A stretch of 64,000 nucleotides of DNA from an uncultured Paracoccaceae bacterium (GTDB lineage: Bacteria; Pseudomonadota; Alphaproteobacteria; Rhodobacterales; Rhodobacteraceae): the NCBI GenBank assembly GCA_947500135.1, contig CANMQX010000005.1, forward strand, positions 372,001 to 436,000, in the 5' to 3' direction. Positions 1-8,847 of this stretch are shown one piece after another. A model generated the notes under the pieces. It ran no database searches, was not told where the DNA came from, and saw only the letters and a list, made by a program, of their open reading frames with translations. Both the position numbers and the translations under genes were made by a program. How positions within the stretch are numbered: position 1 is the first letter of the stretch; the number at the start of each line of letters is the position of its first letter.

Positions 1-631
1 CTCCATGGGCCGCGGGTTGGTCCGTGACGATGTGAATGTCGTTATGTTTGACGAACCATTGACTGTCATCGACCCCCATCTGAAGTGGAAGCTGCGATCC
101 AAGCTGAAAGAGCTGCACCAAAAGGTGCGAGCGACCATGATCTATGTGACCCATGACCAGACAGAGGCGCTGACATTCGCCGATCAGGTCGTTGTCATGC
201 AGGAAGGCGAAATCGTGCAGATCGGGACACCGGTGGAGCTGTTCGAACGGCCCGCCCACACCTTTGTTGGCCATTTCATCGGCTCCCCCGGGATGAACGT
301 GCTGCCTTGCGAGGTGCGCGATGGTGGGGCATTTTTCGGCGACAACCTGATCACGCTGGAAGGCGCGATTGAACAGGGGGCCGGCACGGCAGAGATCGGC
401 GTGCGGCCTGAATTTGTGACGCTTGGCGATACGGGCTTGCCTGCCGTCGTTCACAAAGTGTCCGATGTTGGCCGCCATGCCGTGGTTGAGGCGAAAGTCG
501 GCGACATATCTGTCAAAGCTGTTCTTGAGAGCGAAGCGCCCGCGCAGGGTGCTTCGACACATCTGTCATTCGACGCCACAAAAACCCGACTTTACCGGGA
601 CGGTTGGATCGCCACGAGGACCGCACCATGA
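1..631 (+). CDS. glpT: Glycerol-type ABC transporter ATP-binding protein (GlpT-like), 5' truncated by window edge
   Basis: C-terminal half of an ABC ATPase: Walker B-like VVMFDEPLTVIDPHLKW, H-loop YVTHDQTEALTFAD, TOBE-like C-terminus; followed by two permeases and a DUF2160-like protein as in glpSTPQ-U operons. Confidence 0.8.
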   Translation, partial: SMGRGLVRDDVNVVMFDEPLTVIDPHLKWKLRSKLKELHQKVRATMIYVTHDQTEALTFADQVVVMQEGEIVQIGTPVELFERPAHTFVGHFIGSPGMNVLPCEVRDGGAFFGDNLITLEGAIEQGAGTAEIGVRPEFVTLGDTGLPAVVHKVSDVGRHAVVEAKVGDISVKAVLESEAPAQGASTHLSFDATKTRLYRDGWIATRTAP

Positions 632-684
632 GCAGGATACCCGCCCCGGACCTGATCTGGGGCCTTGTCCCCATCAACCATGAG

Positions 685-705
685 GTCCCGGGTCAAGCCC
701 GGGAC
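685..705. repeat. Short palindromic REP-like element GTCCCGGG-TCAAG-CCCGGGAC
   Basis: Perfect stem; the 29-nt segment 681-709 recurs as its exact reverse complement at 62726-62754. Confidence 0.75.
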
Positions 706-722
706 GGGCAAAGGAGCCGCAG

Positions 723-1586
723 ATGAAAACCCAAAATCAAAAAGCGTGGTTCTTTGTGCTGCCGGTCCTGCTGCTGGTCGCGTTCAACGCGCTGATCCCG
801 ATGATGACCGTGGTCAATTATTCGGTGCAGGAAACCTTTGGTAACAACATCTTTTTCTGGGAAGGCGTCCGCTGGTTCGAAGAATTGCTGAACTCTGACC
901 GCTTTCATGCAGCCCTTGGTCGTCAGTTCCTGTTTACCGGCATCATTCTGGCCATTGAAATCCCGCTGGGCATCGCCATTGCGCTGGCCATGCCGCGCAG
1001 CGGGCCCTGGGTACCTGTTTGTCTGGTCTTGATGGCATTGCCGATGCTGATCCCTTGGAATGTTGTGGGGGCGATGTGGAACATCTTTGCCCTGCCGGAC
1101 ATTGGATTGCTGGGCTATTTCATGAACACCACGCTGGGCATCGATTATGACATGACCCAGAACCCATTTGCCGCTTGGGCCACGATCATCACGATGGATG
1201 TCTGGCACTGGACCTCGCTTGTGGTGCTGCTGTCCTATGCGGGGCTCGTGTCAATCCCGGACGCCTATTATCAGGCGGCGAAGATCGACGGGGCATCCAG
1301 CTGGTCTGTCTTTCGCTATATCCAACTGCCCAAGATGAAACAGGTACTAACCATCGCGATCCTGTTGCGGTTCATGGACAGTTTCAACATCTACACAGAG
1401 GTATTTGTGATGACCGGTGGCGGCCCGGGCAATTCGACAACCTTCCTGTCGATTGATCTGGTGAAAATCGCGCTTGGGCAGTTTGACCTGGGACCAGCGG
1501 CGGCCATGTCACTGATCTATTTCGCGATCACGCTGCTGGTGTCCTGGCTGTTCTACACATTGATGACGAAGGATGACGCGAAATGA
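723..1586 (+). CDS. glpP: ABC transporter permease, MalF/UgpA type (glycerol GlpP-like)
   Basis: Multi-TM protein with EAA-like loop YYQAAKIDGASSWSVFRYIQLP; operon position. Confidence 0.8.
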   Translation: MKTQNQKAWFFVLPVLLLVAFNALIPMMTVVNYSVQETFGNNIFFWEGVRWFEELLNSDRFHAALGRQFLFTGIILAIEIPLGIAIALAMPRSGPWVPVCLVLMALPMLIPWNVVGAMWNIFALPDIGLLGYFMNTTLGIDYDMTQNPFAAWATIITMDVWHWTSLVVLLSYAGLVSIPDAYYQAAKIDGASSWSVFRYIQLPKMKQVLTIAILLRFMDSFNIYTEVFVMTGGGPGNSTTFLSIDLVKIALGQFDLGPAAAMSLIYFAITLLVSWLFYTLMTKDDAK

Positions 1587-2380
1587 GAAAACGCAATCTG
1601 ATCCCGATCATCTATATCCTGTTCCTGATGCTGCCGATCTACTGGCTGGTCGCAATGAGCTTCAAGACAACCAATGAAATCCTGTCAGGCTTCTCGCTAT
1701 TCCCGCAGACTTTCACTTGGGACAACTACGTCACGATCTTCACCGATCCGTCATGGTATCTGACCTATGTCAATTCGATCCTATATGTGTCGATCAACAC
1801 GGTGATCTCGATCTGTGTGGCCCTGCCTGCCGCTTACGCGTTTTCGCGCTACCGGTTTTTGGGTGACAAGACGCTGTTCTTCTGGCTGCTGACCAATCGG
1901 ATGGCCCCTGCGGCAGTGTTCGTTTTGCCGTTCTTCCAGCTTTATTCGGCTGTCGGTCTGTTTGATACGCATATCGCCGTGGCGCTGGCGCATTGCCTGT
2001 TCAATATCCCGCTGGCGGTCTGGATTTTGGAAGGGTTCATGTCCGGCGTGCCAAAGGAATTGGATGAAACGGCCTATGTCGATGGCTATTCCTTCCCCCG
2101 CTTTTTCACCACGATTTTTCTGCCATCGATCAAGGCGGGCGTCGGGGTCGCCGCGTTCTTCTGCTTCATGTTCTCTTGGGTGGAACTGCTGCTGGCCAAA
2201 AACCTGACGGCGGTCGAGGCCAAACCAATCGCTGCCGCTATGACCAAAACCGCATCAAGTGCGGGGTATGAATTGGGGTTGCTGGCAGCAGCGGGTACGC
2301 TGACCATCATTCCGGGCGCCATCGTTGTCTATTTCGTTCGAAACTACATTGCCAAGGGCTTTGCCCTGGGGAGGGTCTGA
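1583..2380 (+). CDS. glpQ: ABC transporter permease, MalG type (glycerol GlpQ-like)
   Basis: Multi-TM protein, EAA loop ELDETAYVDGYSFPRFFTTIFLP; ATGA overlap with upstream permease. Confidence 0.8.
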   Translation: MRKRNLIPIIYILFLMLPIYWLVAMSFKTTNEILSGFSLFPQTFTWDNYVTIFTDPSWYLTYVNSILYVSINTVISICVALPAAYAFSRYRFLGDKTLFFWLLTNRMAPAAVFVLPFFQLYSAVGLFDTHIAVALAHCLFNIPLAVWILEGFMSGVPKELDETAYVDGYSFPRFFTTIFLPSIKAGVGVAAFFCFMFSWVELLLAKNLTAVEAKPIAAAMTKTASSAGYELGLLAAAGTLTIIPGAIVVYFVRNYIAKGFALGRV

Positions 2381-2658
2381 TGCTGTCATGGATGGCCTGG
2401 ACATGGCCAACAGGCCTGTTTTTCATCGCACTTTTTGCCGCGATGGGCGTGATCACCTTTATCGAAATCCGCTATCCCGGCACCAGCGAACGCAAGGGCG
2501 TGCTAGGCCTGACCACTACACGGGGTGACCGGCTGTTTCTGGGGCTTCTTGGGTCGGCCTACATCATGCTGGGCTGGTTGGGCCTTTTTGGCACACCGTT
2601 ATGGGTTCCACTTGGCCTGGCGATTGCATGGCTCATCTTTTGCTTTTGGAAAGTCTGA
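2380..2658 (+). CDS. DUF2160-like small membrane protein of glycerol ABC operon
   Basis: 92 aa, 3 TM-like segments, overlaps the permease stop; sequence resembles DUF2160 proteins of glp ABC operons. Confidence 0.7.
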   Translation: MLSWMAWTWPTGLFFIALFAAMGVITFIEIRYPGTSERKGVLGLTTTRGDRLFLGLLGSAYIMLGWLGLFGTPLWVPLGLAIAWLIFCFWKV

Positions 2659-2744
2659 TGCTCAAATCCCTTGGAAAAACGAAGGGTTTCGTATTTAGTC
2701 CTGAACTGGAGGGGCGAGCAGGCCAAACCACGACGGGACCAAAA

Positions 2745-3140
2745 ATGCGGCAGAAAAAGCGTAACGAGTTTTTGACAGAAGTCGAACTTGAGTTCATGAC
2801 CGAACTTTGGACGCTTGGAAAAGGCAGTGTGCGCCACGTGCTTGCACAGCTGAACCCTGACCGCAATCTGGCCTACACATCTGCAGCAACAATCCTGCGG
2901 ATCATGGAACAGAAGGGTTTCGTCAGCAGCGAAAAGAAGGGCAAGACCTTCATCTATTCGCCGGTTTTGGCAAAGGACGCCTATCAATCGCGCACCTTGC
3001 GTGATTTGTCCGAAAAACTGTTCGACGGCACGCCCGCGTCGCTTGTGGCGCGACTTGTCACTGATGACGGCATGTCCGAAGAGGCCCTCAAAGAGATACA
3101 GGCATTGTTGGAGCAGAGGTTGACCGATGATTCCCCTTGA
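2745..3140 (+). CDS. BlaI/MecI/CopY-family transcriptional regulator
   Basis: Winged-helix pattern LTEVELEFMTELWTLGKGSVRHVLAQL...YTSAATILRIMEQKGFV; start chosen at ATG 2745 (MRQKKRNEF) rather than 2601; overlaps downstream M56 gene. Confidence 0.85.
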   Translation: MRQKKRNEFLTEVELEFMTELWTLGKGSVRHVLAQLNPDRNLAYTSAATILRIMEQKGFVSSEKKGKTFIYSPVLAKDAYQSRTLRDLSEKLFDGTPASLVARLVTDDGMSEEALKEIQALLEQRLTDDSP

Positions 3141-4227
3141 TGCCTTTCTAAACGCCTATATCGACGCGAATATCCTTCTGGCCCTCGCAGCCATTCTTTG
3201 GGTTCTGACCCGATCCACCTTGACCCGAACGCGGTTGCGCACCGCGTTTACAACGCAACTGCGGCTTATCTACGGTTTGCTGATCGTTATTGCATGCACC
3301 CCGTTGCTGGTTGCAGGGATTGCGACCTTGGGCAACCCTGTTGCGGTGAACCTGTCCGATATTGCGGTCGCGCAATATCTTGATGGCCGCTTTGCGATGG
3401 CACCGACCCAGTTTGAACAATTGCTGATGACACGCGATATCATCGTGAACGAGGTCGTGACGCTCAGCAGCCCAACCGGGCAGTTGATTGCGGCCATTCT
3501 GGTCACGGGCATCGGCCTTGCCCTGCTGCGGCTCCTGACAAGTGCCAGCAATTTGCGCCGCCTGATCAACAACAGCTATGCTTGGCGGCGGGTTGGCAAT
3601 CTGCATATTCGGCTGACTGATGCCACGCATGTGCCCTTTTCCACGGCGACACTGCGCCGGCGTTACATCATCCTGCCATCAGGAATGTTGTCCCAACCAA
3701 CCGACCTGAAGATCGCACTGGCCCATGAATTGCAACATATCCGTCAAGGCGACCTACATTGGGAATTACTGCTGGAAATGCTGCGCCCGATCTTTGTCTT
3801 CAACCCGGCCATGTCACTGTTCAAACGCGATGTGGAACGGCTGCGCGAACTGGCCTGCGACCAACAAGTGCTGCAACGCTCCGGGTTGAACCCGCTGGAT
3901 TACGGCACCTGCCTTTTGCGTGTCTGCCGCAATGCGTTGCGACAGGATAAGCAGCGCCAAATCGCATTACCAACCGTCGCGTTGTTGCAGATTACCGGCG
4001 GCGGTACAGCCGAACGTTTCCTGCGTCAGCGGGTCACAGAGATGGTCCATGCCCGCCGGGCTGCGAACCCGGGTTGGATGATCCCTGCGCTGTTGCTGCC
4101 ACTGGCCCTGATGATGGCTCTTGGTGCCGTTTCGATCCAGCGATCAGGCGATTGGTCACAGGATCGGCTGATGCTCTCGACCATTGTCAATCTGGAACGG
4201 CTGAACCAGCGCAACGGCATGAACTAA
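3127..4227 (+). CDS. BlaR1/MecR1-type M56 family metallopeptidase without sensor domain
   Basis: N-terminal TM segments, HELQH zinc motif (ALAHELQHIRQGDLHWE), ends after a TM with no penicillin-binding domain. Confidence 0.85.
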   Translation: MIPLDAFLNAYIDANILLALAAILWVLTRSTLTRTRLRTAFTTQLRLIYGLLIVIACTPLLVAGIATLGNPVAVNLSDIAVAQYLDGRFAMAPTQFEQLLMTRDIIVNEVVTLSSPTGQLIAAILVTGIGLALLRLLTSASNLRRLINNSYAWRRVGNLHIRLTDATHVPFSTATLRRRYIILPSGMLSQPTDLKIALAHELQHIRQGDLHWELLLEMLRPIFVFNPAMSLFKRDVERLRELACDQQVLQRSGLNPLDYGTCLLRVCRNALRQDKQRQIALPTVALLQITGGGTAERFLRQRVTEMVHARRAANPGWMIPALLLPLALMMALGAVSIQRSGDWSQDRLMLSTIVNLERLNQRNGMN

Positions 4228-4269
4228 CCGCTGTTCACGGTTGAGCCGGGCGCGCTGCCGCAGTAAGCC

Positions 4270-5010
4270 ATGATGATGACCCAGCATGGCACAGATCCCG
4301 AATTCCGGCCCCTTGGGGTGGATGGTATCCTTGTCCGGTTTTCTAAGGTGCTGACGGATCAGGCCAATGCTGCCGCGCTCGCCTTTCGCGATGTCGTGCA
4401 GCAACAAGGACTTGATGGCGTGACAGAGGTCGCGTCATCGCTCACCTCGATCCGTGTGGTTTTTGACCCCGCCGTGACCAATAGGGCCGTCCTACAAACG
4501 CAATTGCAGGATCTGGTCCACGAGCATGCCACCGACACCCCGGCGGCGAAACGGCTGTGGCATATCCCCGTCGCATTCGGCCCCGCCCACGCCCCGCAAT
4601 TGGGCGAGGCAGCAAAACTGGCAGGCGCGACCGAGGCGCAGGCCATCGCCGACCTTACCGATCAAACCATGCGGGTCATCGCAATCGGCTTTGCCCCCGG
4701 CCAGCCTTACCTTGGCATGCTGCCCGCCCATTGGGACATTCCCCGGCAGACGACCCTGACAGAAAGGCTACCGCGCGGGGCGTTGATCACCGCTGTGCGC
4801 CAGTTGATCATCTGGGCCGCCGAAGCGCCCACCGGCTGGCGCCATATCGGGCAGACAGCCTTCGACGTTTACCGGCCCGATGCCGATCAGCCGTTTGCCT
4901 TTGCCCCCGGCGACACCGTTCGATTTGTGCATGTGCCAGACAATGAGATGGCCGATCTGCTGGCCACTGCCGATGCTGATGGCGGCGCCCGATGCGAGGT
5001 CTTGCAATGA
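4270..5010 (+). CDS. pxpB: 5-oxoprolinase subunit PxpB (KipI/AHS1 family)
   Basis: AHS1 motifs IGFAPGQPYLGMLP, PRGALITAV, GWRHIGQTAF; next to pxpC and pxpA. Confidence 0.9.
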   Translation: MMMTQHGTDPEFRPLGVDGILVRFSKVLTDQANAAALAFRDVVQQQGLDGVTEVASSLTSIRVVFDPAVTNRAVLQTQLQDLVHEHATDTPAAKRLWHIPVAFGPAHAPQLGEAAKLAGATEAQAIADLTDQTMRVIAIGFAPGQPYLGMLPAHWDIPRQTTLTERLPRGALITAVRQLIIWAAEAPTGWRHIGQTAFDVYRPDADQPFAFAPGDTVRFVHVPDNEMADLLATADADGGARCEVLQ

Positions 5011-6023
5011 TGCTGACCGTGCATGATATCGGCCCCGGCGTCACGATCCAGGACCTCGGCCGCCCCGGCTGGACCGCGCGCGGTCTTTCGCAAGGCGGCG
5101 CGGTTGATCGATTGGCGCTGTTGGAAGCGGCGGCCCTTCTGGGCGCCGATCCCGGGCAGGCTGTGCTTGAAATGATGGGCTTTGGCGGCAGCTTCAGCCC
5201 CGATCAGGACACGCGCATCGCCCTGACCGGTGCTGTGATGCAGGCCAGTATCGATGGGGCGCCCGTTGCGCCCAATACCAGCCAATTGCTGCGCGCCGGT
5301 CAGCGGCTGACCATCGGCGGTGCCCGGCAAGGTGTCTACGGTTATCTGGCACTTGCCGGTGGCATGCAAACCCCGCAGATCATGGATAGCCGTGCCGCCC
5401 ATCTGACAGCCGGGATCAACGGTCTGGTGCAGGCGGGTGACACGATCCCGGTGGGCCCGGATCATGACTTTCTGGCCGGACCGGTGACCTTGCCCGTTGA
5501 TGACCGGCTCAGCGGCGGTGCCATCCGCATCATGCCCGGACCGCAGACGGATTACTTTGCCCCCGAGACACTTGAACGCTTTGCCAATACCCCGTTTCGA
5601 CGCAGCCCGCGTGGCAATCGGCAGGGCGCGCGGCTTGACTGCGACGGACCGGGTTTCACGATGGCGGGCGCAACCAATATCGCCTCTGATCTGGTGCTGC
5701 CCGGCGATTTGCAAATGACCGGTGACGGGGTACCCTATGTCCTGCTGGCGGAATGCCAGACCATCGGGGGCTATCCCCGGATCGGGACCGTGATCCCGGC
5801 TGATCTGCCAAAGGTCGCACAGGCGATGCCGGGTGCGCATTTGCAATTTACATGGCTGGATGTTGCGGATGCGGATGCGACGAACCAGCCCGAGCGGGTT
5901 ATCCTTCAAACGCTGCGCCATGCATGCACGGCCATGCGGCGCGATCCGCATGAGATTGCGGATTTGCTCAGCTATCAACTGATCAGCGGCATGACCCCCG
6001 GTGATGATTTGGAAAGACCTTGA
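5007..6023 (+). CDS. pxpC: 5-oxoprolinase subunit PxpC (KipA/AHS2 family)
   Basis: GPGVTIQDLGRPGWTARGLSQGGAVD, YLALAGGM; ATGA overlap with pxpB. Confidence 0.9.
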   Translation: MMLTVHDIGPGVTIQDLGRPGWTARGLSQGGAVDRLALLEAAALLGADPGQAVLEMMGFGGSFSPDQDTRIALTGAVMQASIDGAPVAPNTSQLLRAGQRLTIGGARQGVYGYLALAGGMQTPQIMDSRAAHLTAGINGLVQAGDTIPVGPDHDFLAGPVTLPVDDRLSGGAIRIMPGPQTDYFAPETLERFANTPFRRSPRGNRQGARLDCDGPGFTMAGATNIASDLVLPGDLQMTGDGVPYVLLAECQTIGGYPRIGTVIPADLPKVAQAMPGAHLQFTWLDVADADATNQPERVILQTLRHACTAMRRDPHEIADLLSYQLISGMTPGDDLERP

Positions 6024-6024
6024 T

Positions 6025-6783
6025 ATGACACGTAAAATCGATCTGAATTCAGATATGGGCGAAGGCTTTGGCCCTTGGAAAATGGGTGATGACGCCGCCC
6101 TTTTGGATGTCGTGACATCGGCCAATATCGCCTGCGGTTTTCATGCAGGTGACCCCGATGTGATGGCCCAAACGATGGCGATTGCGGTCGAAAACGGTGT
6201 TGGGATCGGGGCACATCCGGGCTTTGCCGACCTCAAGGGGTTTGGGCGCAGACGGCTGCCAATACCCCATGATGAACTGGCCAACGCGGTTGCCTATCAG
6301 CTAGGTGCGTCCCAAGCGATGGCGCGGCGCGCGGGCGGGCGTGTCCGCCACCTGAAACTGCACGGGGCACTGGCCAATATGGCATCCGAGGATCAGGCGC
6401 TGGCGACGGCCTGTTATCGGGGGGCGCTGGACGTGGACCCGGATATCGTGATCATGGTTCTGGCCGCCACCGCCCAAGAAAAGGCGGTGCATGCGTTGGG
6501 GTGCAACTATGCCGGTGAAATCTTTGCTGACCGGGCTTACGAGGATGACGCGACGTTGGTGGATCGCAGCAAGCCGGGCGCGGTTTTGCATGACCCAAAA
6601 GAAGCCGCCACACGCATTCTGGGCATGCTAGAGGCCGGGGCAATAATTGCCGAAAGCGGCAAACACATCCCTTGCCGGATCGATACGATCTGCCTGCATG
6701 GTGATACGCCTGCTGCGGTGGCCATGGCGCAAGCCGTGCGCGCGCATCTGACGGAAGCAGGGGTGACGCTTGCGCCGCTTTAG
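6025..6783 (+). CDS. pxpA: 5-oxoprolinase subunit PxpA (LamB/YcsF family)
   Basis: IDLNSDMGEGFGPW..., ANIACGFHAGDPDVM, HPGFADLKGFGRR, VRHLKLHGAL. Confidence 0.93.
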   Translation: MTRKIDLNSDMGEGFGPWKMGDDAALLDVVTSANIACGFHAGDPDVMAQTMAIAVENGVGIGAHPGFADLKGFGRRRLPIPHDELANAVAYQLGASQAMARRAGGRVRHLKLHGALANMASEDQALATACYRGALDVDPDIVIMVLAATAQEKAVHALGCNYAGEIFADRAYEDDATLVDRSKPGAVLHDPKEAATRILGMLEAGAIIAESGKHIPCRIDTICLHGDTPAAVAMAQAVRAHLTEAGVTLAPL

Positions 6784-6921
6784 GCGGCATCTGCATTTGG
6801 ATCGTATCACCGGCGCGCGCGCATCTTCAAATTTTTCCGAAGGCTCCTGCGGGGGCGCGGTTGGTTCTTTCCAACAGGTCCGCGCTGGGCTCTAATGGCG
6901 GGGTATAAACCGGAGCATCCC

Positions 6922-7743
6922 ATGCCCAAATCCTCCTATTACGCGCCAACAGGCGGCCTGCCGCCACAAACCCATCTGCTGACAGATCGGGCTATGTTTA
7001 CAACGGCTTATGCCGTTATTCCCAAGGGAACGATGACCGATATCGTCACCAGTAATCTGCCCTTTTGGGACCAGACCCGCGCCTGGGTTCTGGCCCGCCC
7101 CCTGTCAGGATTTGCCGAGACATTCAGCCAATACATCATGGAGGTTAGCCCCGGTGGTGGCAGCACAAATCCCGAAACTGACCCGGACGCCCAAGGCGTC
7201 ATTTTTGTGGTCGATGGTGCGGTGACGCTGACCATTGCCGGTGTGGCATATGAGATGGCTTCGGGAGGCTATGCGTATCTGCCGCCCGGCTGTGACTGGC
7301 AGCTACAAAACAACAGCGATGTGACAGCGCGGTTCCATTGGGTTCGCAAACGATATCAGGCAGTTAACGGCATTGCGAAACCCGTGGCCTTTGTCTCTGA
7401 CGAAGGCGCTGCGACCACTGTTGCGATGCCCGGAACGGATGATAAATGGCAGACTACCCGCTTTGTCGATCCCGGCGATATGCGCCACGATATGCATGTG
7501 AATATCGTGACATTCCAGCCCGGTGCAGTGATCCCCTTTGCGGAAACGCATGTCATGGAACACGGGCTTTATGTGCTTGAGGGCAAAGCGGTTTATCGGC
7601 TCAATCAGGACTGGGTCGAGGTTGAGGCGGGCGATTTCATGTGGCTGCGCGCGTTCTGCCCGCAAGCCTGTTATGCCGGTGGTCCGGGGCCGTTCCGCTA
7701 TCTGCTTTACAAGGACGTAAACCGGCATATGCCGCTGGGGTGA
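6922..7743 (+). CDS. (S)-ureidoglycine aminohydrolase-like bicupin protein
   Basis: Two cupin domains; C-terminal HVMEHGLYVLEGKAVYRLNQDWVEVEAGDFMWLRAFCPQACYAGGPGPFRYLLYKDVNRH typical of the AllE/UGHY family. Confidence 0.8.
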   Translation: MPKSSYYAPTGGLPPQTHLLTDRAMFTTAYAVIPKGTMTDIVTSNLPFWDQTRAWVLARPLSGFAETFSQYIMEVSPGGGSTNPETDPDAQGVIFVVDGAVTLTIAGVAYEMASGGYAYLPPGCDWQLQNNSDVTARFHWVRKRYQAVNGIAKPVAFVSDEGAATTVAMPGTDDKWQTTRFVDPGDMRHDMHVNIVTFQPGAVIPFAETHVMEHGLYVLEGKAVYRLNQDWVEVEAGDFMWLRAFCPQACYAGGPGPFRYLLYKDVNRHMPLG

Positions 7744-7831
7744 TGCAACGTTCGGTGGAGGTGCGTACGGTGCCATGCGCCAATTTTTGCCGAATCATAG
7801 GTTAACGCCAGTGTTTGTTGGTAAATCATCG

Positions 7832-7875
7832 GTCGGCAAAGCGTCGGCGGCACGTCGGCAAAACGTCGGACCCCT
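7832..7875. repeat. About 3.5 copies of an 11-bp iteron-like repeat, GTCGGCAAARC-type
   Basis: GTCGGCAAAGC / GTCGGCGGCAC / GTCGGCAAAAC / GTCGGACCCCT in phase, in a 400-bp intergenic region. Confidence 0.6.
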
Positions 7876-8144
7876 TTGCGTAGTATTGCGGGTTTACGTA
7901 TGCGTGCGGTGGAAGTGTTAACACGACGTTAGGGTTTGCAACTATCCGCGTCGTACCACAGGTAGTTGCATTGAAACGACAGGCCGAGAACGCTCATCTA
8001 AATGTCGGCTTTGAGCCCAATTTGACCGATGCTACGCGATGTAGCGAAGTCCGCTTTTAGCCTGGCCTTGCTCTGAAAGACGATTGCCCTGTTGCAACTC
8101 AGAGTTTTCGGCGGCAGCTTGTTGATTGCGTCCGAGAAAGCAGG

Positions 8145-8846
8145 ATGGCCATGAAGCGAATACCTATTGCACTGCTAATGATGTTTGTCGGGAGTGCCGC
8201 ATCAGCACAGGCCTGTGGGCCATACACCGGCGATGCAACAGACTATGTATCGTTGCATTCGCAAACTTATCCTGCCGCCGAGAAGGTCGCAGAGCGTATT
8301 GCGGCGATACAAGATCCATTTGAGGCCCTTGTGCCGCTCAAGGCATACGGTGATTTTGCGCAAATGGGGGTCGTCGATCTGGTGTTGCCCATGGTCGCAC
8401 TGAGTTGCAGTTATGAGAAGTTCGATGCCAACCGTTGTGATGGAAGTTTCCTTTTGCCTAGCAATGTCGAAATTGCGTCATTGGCGGAGGAAAGCTTGCG
8501 TTTTGCCACGAGAAACCCCGAAACTGGTGCGGTTATGGAGGTAGTGCACAAAAGCCGGTCATTTGACCGCTCGGTCGTGACGATTGCTGGCGTAGTGAGC
8601 ATATGGAACCGTTCTGCTAACGGCACCGAGACTTTCCTGAGTGTTGCTGAAAACGAAGATGAAACGCACTATACCGAATACGCTGATTGCTCTGGTCAAG
8701 GACACGTCATTCGCCACAACGAGGCGGGCTTACTGACGACGAACCACTTTTCATGGACAGCCGCGACGGAGGATAGCATGACATTCCGGTACAAGATATG
8801 CCGCCATCAGGAGCCCAACCCTGGCTGTCATGAAGGACAGATTTGA
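8145..8846 (+). CDS. Hypothetical exported protein
   Basis: 233 aa, N-terminal signal peptide MAMKRIPIALLMMFVGSAASAQA, Cys residues; no family recognised. Confidence 0.65.
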   Translation: MAMKRIPIALLMMFVGSAASAQACGPYTGDATDYVSLHSQTYPAAEKVAERIAAIQDPFEALVPLKAYGDFAQMGVVDLVLPMVALSCSYEKFDANRCDGSFLLPSNVEIASLAEESLRFATRNPETGAVMEVVHKSRSFDRSVVTIAGVVSIWNRSANGTETFLSVAENEDETHYTEYADCSGQGHVIRHNEAGLLTTNHFSWTAATEDSMTFRYKICRHQEPNPGCHEGQI

Positions 8847-8847
8847 T

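Noticed and set aside
4887-6125. 412-aa minus-strand ORF
   Set aside because: Fully antisense to pxpC/pxpA, which have strong motifs; His/Gln/Arg-rich translation typical of spurious ORFs in high-GC DNA.
7832-7875. Possible CRISPR-like array
   Set aside because: Units are only 11 bp and contiguous with no spacers; no cas genes in the window.
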